NCBI GenBank assembly: GCA_002422285.1
Contig: DIUF01000067.1
Span: forward strand, 1-5,590
Length of the DNA stretch: 5,590 bases
DNA from: Flavobacteriales bacterium UBA6165
GTDB lineage: Bacteria > Bacteroidota > Bacteroidia > Flavobacteriales_D > Crocinitomicaceae
Direction of reading: 5' to 3'
Positions within the stretch are counted from its first letter, which is position 1; every line of letters starts with the position of its first letter. A program made the position numbers and the translations under genes. Below are positions 1 to 4,460 of the stretch, in pieces. Under the pieces are notes generated by a model. The model was not told where the DNA came from and searched no databases. It worked only from the letters and a program-made list of their open reading frames with translations.

Positions 1-31
1 AAAAAAAGTCGCTTGCCAAAGACAAACGACT
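1..31 (-). terminator. intrinsic terminator of the small minus-strand membrane protein gene
   Basis: Read on the minus strand, AGTCG (31-27) pairs with CGACT (11-7). The stem continues inward through a T-G wobble, two T-A pairs, a G-C pair and another wobble, closing a five-base loop. It is followed directly by a run of T (7-1) that may continue beyond the window. This is the classic stem plus U-tract layout. It lies about 55 bases after the stop codon of the minus-strand gene and so probably ends that transcript. Confidence 0.7.
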
Positions 32-51
32 CATTAGGATATATCATACAT

Positions 52-66
52 GAACCTCGGAGGTTC
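52..66. repeat. short palindrome downstream of the minus-strand gene
   Basis: GAACCTC (52-58) and GAGGTTC (60-66) are perfect inverted arms around a single central base. They could fold as a 5-bp stem with a five-base loop. No T-tract follows on either strand, so it is not a terminator by itself. It lies between the stop codon at 85 and the terminator at 1-31, and may protect the 3' end or be incidental. Confidence 0.35.
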
Positions 67-84
67 GGAAAAATCAAAAAATAT

Positions 85-273
85 TTACTTGATTTGATTC
101 TTGTTGGTAGCTGCCTCAGCGTTGAATTTGCGCTGTTTATTCAACCAAAAGAACAATCCAAAAAAGCCCAAAACAATTACAGAATAGTTAAAAGCATTTC
201 CAATCACTTCAAAAATTCCAAAAGTCCAGGTTAGGAAATCGCCGATTGCATGAAAAACAGTTGATGAGCTCAT
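85..273 (-). CDS. small single-pass membrane protein, DUF6341-like
   Basis: A 62-residue protein of unknown function. Seen: a short amphipathic N-terminus (FHAIGDFLTWTFGIFEVIGN), one clear hydrophobic segment at about residues 29-44 ending in FFWLNKQRKFNAE, and a polar lysine- and asparagine-rich tail. This layout, with an aromatic hydrophobic helix followed by W-x-K-Q-x-K-F, matches what I recall of the Flavobacteriia DUF6341 family, which runs about 65-75 residues. As I recall, that family is encoded beside DUF6427 membrane proteins, and the divergent neighbour here is DUF6427-like, which supports the call. The ATG at 273 is the only good start. A TATTTTTG element (298-291, minus strand) sits about 18 bases upstream and fits a Bacteroidota -7 box. 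A strong terminator follows the gene, so it is probably monocistronic. A plus-strand reading frame covers the same bases but has no family resemblance. Confidence 0.7.
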   Translation of the reverse strand: MSSSTVFHAIGDFLTWTFGIFEVIGNAFNYSVIVLGFFGLFFWLNKQRKFNAEAATNKNQIK

Positions 274-283
274 AGTCTAATAA

Positions 284-314
284 TTTGGTGCAAAAATAAG
301 ACTTTTTTGATTTG
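284..314 (+). promoter_or_regulatory. candidate promoter of the DUF6427-like gene
   Basis: TTTG at 284-287 is followed after 19 bases by TTGATTTG at 307-314, one mismatch from TAnnTTTG. Transcription would start near 320, about a dozen bases before the ATG at 333. The match is imperfect but the spacing is right. If real, the in-frame TTG at 312 falls inside the promoter and cannot be the start codon. Confidence 0.4.
291..298 (-). promoter_or_regulatory. candidate Bacteroidota -7 element for the small membrane protein gene
   Basis: The minus strand reads TATTTTTG, an exact match to the TAnnTTTG consensus of the Bacteroidota primary sigma factor. It lies 17 bases before the ATG at 273. I do not see a TTG or TTTG at the usual distance upstream, so the -33 half is missing or weak. 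Confidence 0.4.
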
Positions 315-332
315 AGTAGTATCTTCGCGCAA

Positions 333-1289
333 ATGTTTTCAATATTTCAAAATAGGCACCCTTTCACCATTACGCTCATGCTTCCCATGGCGGCTTTGCT
401 CTGTGCTATGTTTTTTTTCTTTGATGTGCCGAATGCCGTGAAAATCTCGCTTGGTCTGTGGCGCTTGCCGATTGAATACGCAACAAAAGGACTTGATTAT
501 CAAGTGGTTTTGTCGGTTTACGGTGTCTTTATTGCGCTCAATGCCATGCTGATCAGCCGTTTGTTCAACCGCGTGAATCTGGTCGATTTCAACATTTACA
601 TTCCCGGTTTGCTGTATGGCATTTTCAGTTTTGCCTCGCTCAACCTCATCGACACTTCGTTTTTGATTGGGGATTTTTTCATCATTCTTTCCTTGTTTTT
701 TATCACCACGATTAAAAACAACGAAGACGCGCGGGGACAAATTTTCAATGCGGCATTTTTTATTGCCATTGCAGCATCCATCAACGTCAACTACAGCTAC
801 ATGTTGCTCTACCCTTTCTTGGTGCTGTTCCGAATTAGACCTTTTGTTTGGCGCGAACATGCGCTCATTCTTCTGGCCTATTTTGGGGTGTTTCTTTACT
901 TGGCAGCCTTTTATTTTTATTACCAAATACCATTAAAATCAATCGAATTTTTCCATGTCGATTCCCTCTACCAATATGAGTCTTGGTTGGTTTTGTTGGT
1001 GATCATCGCAACGATGGGCATGGCGTTTCTATCGCGACAGCGCAACTTGGCCAACCCGGGCGTGCGCGCTGGAAAAATGATTTCGCTGTGGTTCGGCGGA
1101 TTTCTATTGATGCTTTTCTCCGACCTCACTTCCTACTTTTTTGCCAATCAAATTGGTTTCCACAACGCCATCTTTCCAGCACTTTACTTGACCTATATCT
1201 ACAGCCACTCCAAAACAAAATTCCTTTTCCGCTTCATGACCTACGTGGTGCTGGCCATTGGTGTTGTCCGGTTTTTTAATTTGTTTTAG
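333..1289 (+). CDS. polytopic inner-membrane protein, DUF6427-like
   Basis: A 318-residue integral membrane protein of unknown function. Seen: about nine or ten hydrophobic segments covering most of the length (roughly 10-30, 56-76, 88-104, 111-127, 138-165, 177-198, 217-233, 250-270, 276-291 and 299-315). There is no signal peptide and no catalytic motif I recognise. The conserved-looking block is around residues 137-175, where IFNAAFFIAIAAS leads into LFRIRPFVWRE. I recall a very similar pattern (KIFDA, a hydrophobic stretch, then LLRPFNWREW) in Flavobacteriia DUF6427 proteins. An in-frame TTG at 312 would add seven residues, but it lies inside the candidate promoter, and MFSIFQNRHPFTI resembles the usual family N-terminus, so ATG 333 is preferred. 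It is divergent from a DUF6341-like gene; in other Bacteroidota the two families are neighbours, which hints at a shared membrane role. No terminator is evident after the stop. Confidence 0.75.
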   Translation: MFSIFQNRHPFTITLMLPMAALLCAMFFFFDVPNAVKISLGLWRLPIEYATKGLDYQVVLSVYGVFIALNAMLISRLFNRVNLVDFNIYIPGLLYGIFSFASLNLIDTSFLIGDFFIILSLFFITTIKNNEDARGQIFNAAFFIAIAASINVNYSYMLLYPFLVLFRIRPFVWREHALILLAYFGVFLYLAAFYFYYQIPLKSIEFFHVDSLYQYESWLVLLVIIATMGMAFLSRQRNLANPGVRAGKMISLWFGGFLLMLFSDLTSYFFANQIGFHNAIFPALYLTYIYSHSKTKFLFRFMTYVVLAIGVVRFFNLF

Positions 1290-1308
1290 CTTGAATGTTA
1301 ATAAAGTA

Positions 1309-1343
1309 TTGAGCCACCAAATAGCATTTAATTTGTACTTTTG
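1309..1343 (+). promoter_or_regulatory. candidate promoter of purQ
   Basis: TACTTTTG at 1336-1343 fits TAnnTTTG exactly. The nearest upstream TTG (1309-1311) is 24 bases away, slightly wider than usual. It is the only consensus -7 element I see between the membrane protein gene and purQ. Transcription would begin near 1350, giving a leader of roughly 180 bases. Confidence 0.4.
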
Positions 1344-1375
1344 CGCTCTCAAAAAACACAAAAAATGAAATAGCC

Positions 1376-1486
1376 ATGCGAACAAATCGCGTAAGCACCG
1401 ATGAAAATAACATGGCGATTCACTTCGTGGCTGCTAGCGCGGTCCATATGACTTATAAAAAACAACTTAGCGAAGCGCTCTCATGA
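1376..1486 (+). CDS. possible 36-residue leader ORF upstream of purQ
   Basis: An ATG-started frame of 36 codons that ends in TGA inside the purQ leader, about 40 bases before the purQ start. The product begins MRTNRVSTDENNMAIHF and ends YKKQLSEALS; I recognise no family. It has no signal peptide and no run of one amino acid that would suggest translation-coupled attenuation. An open frame this long arises easily by chance, and no ribosome-binding signal supports it. It is listed because it sits wholly inside a probable untranslated leader that also contains repeats. It may equally be non-coding. Confidence 0.18.
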   Translation: MRTNRVSTDENNMAIHFVAASAVHMTYKKQLSEALS

Positions 1487-1513
1487 GCACATTATAAAAC
1501 AATTTTTAGCGAA
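1453..1513 (+). repeat. 22-base imperfect direct repeat before purQ
   Basis: Two copies, 1453-1474 and 1492-1513, start 39 bases apart. Each begins TTATAAAA and ends TTAGCGAA with a six-base middle that differs (AACAAC versus CAATTT). The second copy ends 14 bases before the purQ ATG. The pair could bind a regulator or be part of an RNA structure. A separate nine-base repeat, GCGCTCTCA, occurs at 1343-1351 and 1475-1483. Confidence 0.5.
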
Positions 1514-1527
1514 TAAATTCTTTACAT

Positions 1528-2211
1528 ATGAAATTTGGCGTTGTAACGTTCCCTGGTTCTAACTGCGACGAAGACATGATCTACGTTTTAGAAACCAAGC
1601 TTGGGCAGAAAGTAGAAAAATTGTGGCACAAGGATACCGACCTCAAAGGTGTGGATTTTGTTGTGCTTCCGGGTGGATTTAGCTACGGCGACTATTTGCG
1701 TTCGGGTGCCATTGCACAATTTTCTCCTATTATGACCGAAGTTGTGGCCTATGCCAATAAAGGCGGATATGTTTTGGGCGTATGCAACGGTTTCCAAATT
1801 TTGTGTGAATCTGGTTTGTTGGAAGGTGCTTTGTTGCACAATTTGTCGCAAACTTTTATTTGCAAAAATGTGTATATCAAGCCTACTTCGCATGGTTCGG
1901 CCATCAACAAAGGATTGGAAGACAGAGCCTACAAAATTCCGATTGCCCACGGTGAAGGTAGATTTTATGCGCCCGATGATATGATGAAATCTATCGTGGA
2001 TAACGACCAAATTATCTTTCAATACTGCGACGCGGCTGGAAACACAACCGAAGAAAGCAACCCCAATGGTGCCTTGATGAATATTGCAGGCATCACCAAT
2101 AAGAATAAAAATGTTTTTGGCATGATGCCACACCCTGAGCGCGCTGCCGACGGGGAATTGTCTAATACCGATGGCAAATTGCTGTTCGAATCCCTTCTAA
2201 AATTTTGTTAA
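1528..2211 (+). CDS. purQ: phosphoribosylformylglycinamidine synthase subunit PurQ (glutaminase)
   Basis: A 227-residue class I glutamine amidotransferase, the normal length for PurQ. It hydrolyses glutamine and passes ammonia to PurL, which converts FGAR to FGAM in cytosolic de novo purine synthesis; PurS joins the complex. Seen: the family start MKFGVVTFPGSNCDEDM, the oxyanion-region signature PGGFSYGDYLR at 48-58, the nucleophile elbow GVCNGFQ with Cys86, and the catalytic pair in PHPERA, His202 and Glu204. All catalytic residues are intact. The ATG at 1528 gives the expected N-terminus. No PurS or PurL frame is adjacent, so those subunits must be encoded elsewhere. The next gene begins 25 bases after the stop with no terminator between, so the two are probably co-transcribed. 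The leader contains repeats that may serve regulation, although I recognise no known purine riboswitch. Confidence 0.96.
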   Translation: MKFGVVTFPGSNCDEDMIYVLETKLGQKVEKLWHKDTDLKGVDFVVLPGGFSYGDYLRSGAIAQFSPIMTEVVAYANKGGYVLGVCNGFQILCESGLLEGALLHNLSQTFICKNVYIKPTSHGSAINKGLEDRAYKIPIAHGEGRFYAPDDMMKSIVDNDQIIFQYCDAAGNTTEESNPNGALMNIAGITNKNKNVFGMMPHPERAADGELSNTDGKLLFESLLKFC

Positions 2212-2236
2212 ACCCATCCCCTAAAATTGCTTTTTC

Positions 2237-3067
2237 ATGAAGAAATTTGTTGATGTTTCTGAGTTGATCAAAAGCAAAAACCCAAAACTGTATAAGCGCA
2301 TGCCGCGCTTCGTTATCTCTTGGCTCAAGAGAACCATCCATCAAGATGAAATCAATGATTTCATGGTCGCCAATAAAGACAAGAAAAACGCTGAGTTTTG
2401 TCAAGCTGTTATGGATTATTTCAACTGCGAAGTTGAGATTCATGGCATAGAAAACATCCCGAAAGAAGGCGGTGTTATTTTGGCTGCTAATCATCCGCTT
2501 GGTGGTTTTGATGCCATTGCGATTGTGTCGAGATTAAACGGCATCAGAAACGATATCAAGTTTATTGTCAACGACTTGCTCTTGAGCATCGAAAACATGA
2601 AAGACTTGTTTGTTGGTGTGAATAAACACGGACAATCGTCGGCACAATCCAGAGACAAGGTGAATGAACTTTTCGCTTCCGACCAAGCTGTGTTTATTTT
2701 TCCAGCTGGATTGGTTTCGCGAAATTATACCGGCGAAATTGTAGACACCGAGTGGAAAAAAACCTTTGTGATGTTGGCCAAGAAAAATGACAAACCGATT
2801 ATGCCGATTTTCATTCGTGGTGGTTTGACAAACAAATTCTACCGCTTGGCACGTTGGAGAAAACGCTTGGGCATCAAGATGAATTTTGAAATGCTCTTTT
2901 TATCTGACGAGCTTTTCAAACAACGCAACAAAAAAATTGAGGTCATTTTCGGAAAGCCCATCCCTGCCTCATTCTTTACCGATGAAAAATCCGACAAAGA
3001 ATGGGCCGCCTATTTGCATGAATTGGTGCACAATATGGGCAGAGAGCGTTTTGGGAAATTGAAGTAG
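2237..3067 (+). CDS. glsA: PlsC/OlsA-like O-acyltransferase, probable GlsA of glycine- or ornithine-lipid synthesis
   Basis: A 276-residue lysophospholipid-acyltransferase-type enzyme. Seen: the active-site block AANHPLGGFD at 83-92, where His86 and Asp92 form the catalytic pair. The spacing is one residue longer than the textbook HX4D; the NHPxGGxD form is one I associate with the OlsA/hemolysin-like branch of the family. Next comes the phosphate-binding block FPAGLVSR at 155-162, then EWKKTF at 172-177 and PIMPIFI at 187-193. There is no signal peptide and no strong transmembrane helix, so it is likely a peripheral inner-membrane enzyme. Family knowledge: the Bacteroides glycine-lipid enzyme GlsA esterifies the 3-hydroxyl of an N-acyl amino acid made by GlsB. 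A GlsB-like gene follows about 285 bases downstream, supporting this role over lysophosphatidate acylation. It sits 25 bases after purQ and is followed at once by an intrinsic terminator. The acyltransferase fold is certain; the exact substrate is inferred. Confidence 0.85.
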   Translation: MKKFVDVSELIKSKNPKLYKRMPRFVISWLKRTIHQDEINDFMVANKDKKNAEFCQAVMDYFNCEVEIHGIENIPKEGGVILAANHPLGGFDAIAIVSRLNGIRNDIKFIVNDLLLSIENMKDLFVGVNKHGQSSAQSRDKVNELFASDQAVFIFPAGLVSRNYTGEIVDTEWKKTFVMLAKKNDKPIMPIFIRGGLTNKFYRLARWRKRLGIKMNFEMLFLSDELFKQRNKKIEVIFGKPIPASFFTDEKSDKEWAAYLHELVHNMGRERFGKLK

Positions 3068-3069
3068 GG

Positions 3070-3097
3070 TGTATCGCTGACCTCGATACAATTTTTT
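3070..3097 (+). terminator. intrinsic terminator after the O-acyltransferase gene
   Basis: TGTATCG (3070-3076) pairs perfectly with CGATACA (3084-3090) across a seven-base loop, and ATTTTTT follows at once. It lies two bases after the stop codon and separates transcription of the purQ and O-acyltransferase genes from the N-acyltransferase gene. Confidence 0.75.
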
Positions 3098-3124
3098 CAC
3101 ATGAATAGGAAAGTGGATTATTAA

Positions 3125-3285
3125 TCCTCCCCCTAGCCCCCTCCAAAGGGGGAATCTTGACCCACTGAGTTATCGAGTGAAAGTGACTATTGTGGTGCTC
3201 CAATGGGGTAGTATTTACTGTGCATACAGTGGGAAAAAACGAAGTTTTTTTATTCCCCCTTTGGAGGGGGATAAAAGGGGGAGGA
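3125..3285. repeat. palindromic C/G-rich element (MITE- or REP-like) between the two acyltransferase genes
   Basis: Two outer arms are inverted copies. TCCTCCCCCT (3125-3134) pairs with AGGGGGAGGA (3276-3285), and the 19 bases at 3137-3155 pair perfectly with those at 3252-3270; only 2 versus 5 bases between these blocks are unpaired. Each arm also folds on itself (CCCCCT, four-base loop, AGGGGG). Inside, CCCACTG (3161-3167) pairs with CAGTGGG (3227-3233), so almost the whole 161 bases can form one nested hairpin. A third short hairpin (AAAAAAC-GAA-GTTTTTT, 3234-3250) sits in the right half. Arms of this composition recur between genes in many Bacteroidota genomes as I recall. No transposase is present, and I see no clear target-site duplication. 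Just outside lies the palindrome GGATTA-T-TAATCC (3115-3127), overlapping the left end. Confidence 0.75.
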
Positions 3286-3351
3286 CTTCAACAATAAATA
3301 TTGCTTACTTTTACATCTCGAAAAAACGCAAACTGCATTATAAGAAACCAC

Positions 3352-4272
3352 ATGAACCCCGTCATAGCACCCATAGATAGAGACTTGTTGGAATCTGAAT
3401 TGACTCCAGAATTGTTTGTCCGCCACACCAACAAAGGCAACAACGAAATATACATTCTAAGCCACCACAATGCGCCGAATGTGATGCGTGAAATTGGTCG
3501 TTTACGCGAAATTTCTTTCCGACATTCTGGAGGAGGAACAGGCGAAGAAGTTGACATTGACCACTACGACACCGATGAAATTTGCTACGAACAGCTAATT
3601 GTTTACAGCCGAGAAGACCGCGAAATCATTGGTGGTTACCGTTTTATTGAAATGAAAAACGCCATTCGCGAAGATGGTTCAATTGCGGTTTCCACTGCTG
3701 CATATTTCGATTTCTCCAAGAATTTTGTTGAAAATTACGCGCCCTACACGATTGAATTGGGTCGCTCATTTGTACAGCCGAATTTTCAACCTGCCGTGAA
3801 TCCAAGAAAAGGAATTTTTGCTTTGGACAACATTTGGGATGGATTGGGCGCCATCGTGGTGCTGAGAGATGTGCGCTATTTCTTTGGAAAAGTGACCATG
3901 TACCCGAGTTTCCACAAATCGGCGCGCGACTTTTTGTTGTATTTCATGAATCATTTTTTCCCAGACCAAGAAAATTTGATGCAGCCCAAAACCGAAAAGG
4001 GTTATTTTGGACCAACAGCTGAATTTGAAAGTTTACTTCAAGGCACCGACTACAAAGAAGGCTTCAAAATCCTCAACCAATACGTGCGCAATTTGGATGA
4101 AACCATTCCGCCGCTGTTCAACATCTACATGGGACTTTCACCCACGATGAAGACCTTTGGCACGACCGACAACCACGACTTCGGTGATGTGGAGGAAACG
4201 GGGATTTTAGTCACCATTGCCGACATCCATCAAGAGAAAAAAGAACGACACGTGGAGAGTTTTAGGGGGTAA
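3352..4272 (+). CDS. glsB: OlsB-like GNAT N-acyltransferase, probable GlsB
   Basis: A 306-residue member of the GNAT-fold long-chain N-acyltransferases (Pfam Acetyltransf_5 type; OlsB, GlsB). Family knowledge: these transfer a 3-hydroxyacyl chain from acyl carrier protein to the amino group of ornithine or, in Bacteroides GlsB, glycine, giving the monoacyl lipid that the O-acyltransferase completes. Seen: LREISFRHSGGGTGEEVDIDHYD at 51-73, the strand pair EQLIVY and EIIGGYRFIE at 80-100, YFDFS at 118-122, and the hallmark ELGRSFVQP at 135-143. The C-terminal third (about 210-306) is typical of the Bacteroidota branch, which is longer than alpha-proteobacterial OlsB. An in-frame TTG at 3301 would add 17 residues, but the stretch is unlike the family and overlaps a promoter-like TACTTTTA (3306-3313), so ATG 3352 is chosen. 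It follows the O-acyltransferase gene but is separated from it by a terminator and a palindromic element, so it needs its own promoter. Confidence 0.85.
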   Translation: MNPVIAPIDRDLLESELTPELFVRHTNKGNNEIYILSHHNAPNVMREIGRLREISFRHSGGGTGEEVDIDHYDTDEICYEQLIVYSREDREIIGGYRFIEMKNAIREDGSIAVSTAAYFDFSKNFVENYAPYTIELGRSFVQPNFQPAVNPRKGIFALDNIWDGLGAIVVLRDVRYFFGKVTMYPSFHKSARDFLLYFMNHFFPDQENLMQPKTEKGYFGPTAEFESLLQGTDYKEGFKILNQYVRNLDETIPPLFNIYMGLSPTMKTFGTTDNHDFGDVEETGILVTIADIHQEKKERHVESFRG

Positions 4273-4325
4273 ACCGTTCTAAACCTCAATTGTATTTCAT
4301 TGAAAATCAAATGTTTTCCTAAAGA

Positions 4326-4362
4326 ATTAGCAAAACTTGCAAAAATTACAAGTTTTGCTAAT
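4326..4362. repeat. perfect 14-bp inverted repeat downstream of the N-acyltransferase gene
   Basis: ATTAGCAAAACTTG (4326-4339) and CAAGTTTTGCTAAT (4349-4362) are exact inverted arms around nine bases. It is a strong hairpin, but GCACTAC follows instead of a T-tract, so it is a weak candidate for a canonical terminator. It could still end or stabilise the upstream mRNA. Its centre is about 75 bases before the start predicted for the sigma-54 promoter, so an activator-binding site is an alternative. Confidence 0.6.
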
Positions 4363-4374
4363 GCACTACAATTT

Positions 4375-4391
4375 GCTTGAGTGAATCAAGC
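4375..4391. repeat. short inverted repeat touching the sigma-54 promoter
   Basis: GCTTGA (4375-4380) and TCAAGC (4386-4391) are exact inverted arms around GTGAA. The right arm ends directly before the TTGGCACG element. It may be an operator or a DNA-bending site for the promoter, or chance. Confidence 0.4.
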
Positions 4392-4408
4392 TTGGCACGT
4401 CAATTGCC
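4392..4408 (+). promoter_or_regulatory. sigma-54 (RpoN) -24/-12 promoter
   Basis: TTGGCACG (4392-4399), then four bases, then TTGC (4404-4407). This matches the RpoN consensus TTGGCACG-N4-TTGC, with the GG and GC dinucleotides exactly 12 bases apart; only the optional W after TTGC differs (C). Predicted start is near 4419, leaving about 40 bases before the ATG at 4461. Transcription would need a bacterial enhancer-binding protein; the inverted repeats upstream are possible sites. Confidence 0.65.
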
Positions 4409-4418
4409 TTTACCACCT

Positions 4419-4426
4419 TATATTTG
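4419..4426 (+). promoter_or_regulatory. candidate Bacteroidota -7 element before the VWA gene
   Basis: TATATTTG matches TAnnTTTG exactly. The nearest TTG at a plausible -33 position (4392-4394) is 24 bases upstream and is shared with the -24 box of the sigma-54 promoter. The gene may have two overlapping promoters, or one of the two matches is incidental. Confidence 0.4.
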
Positions 4427-4460
4427 TAACCAAAACCTATTCAACTGATTATCCTTAAAT

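Noticed and set aside
13..234. Plus-strand open frame overlapping the small membrane protein gene
   Set aside because: It runs through the terminator stem and is antisense to the DUF6341-like gene. It has no family resemblance and no promoter-like signal.
312..332. TTG at 312 as the start of the DUF6427-like gene
   Set aside because: It lies inside the candidate -7 element, and the ATG at 333 gives an N-terminus more like the family.
339..926. Long minus-strand open frame (195 codons) opposite the DUF6427-like gene
   Set aside because: The translation is a low-complexity mix of K, N, Q and R typical of the antisense of hydrophobic codons. The plus-strand product shows clear membrane segments and a family pattern.
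1344..1527. Possible tRNA or known riboswitch in the purQ leader
   Set aside because: No cloverleaf with T-arm and acceptor pairing can be drawn, and I see no purine or PreQ1 aptamer core. It is kept only as an unassigned structured leader.
1588..2133. Minus-strand open frame (181 codons) within purQ
   Set aside because: It lies wholly opposite an intact purQ with all catalytic residues, and its product has no recognisable motif.
3125..3285. CRISPR array
   Set aside because: There are only two copies and they are in inverted orientation, without regularly spaced direct repeats or unique spacers.
2976..3380. Short open frames on both strands through the palindromic element
   Set aside because: They are produced by the C/G-rich inverted repeat (translating to PPLEG-type peptides from both arms) and overlap real gene ends.
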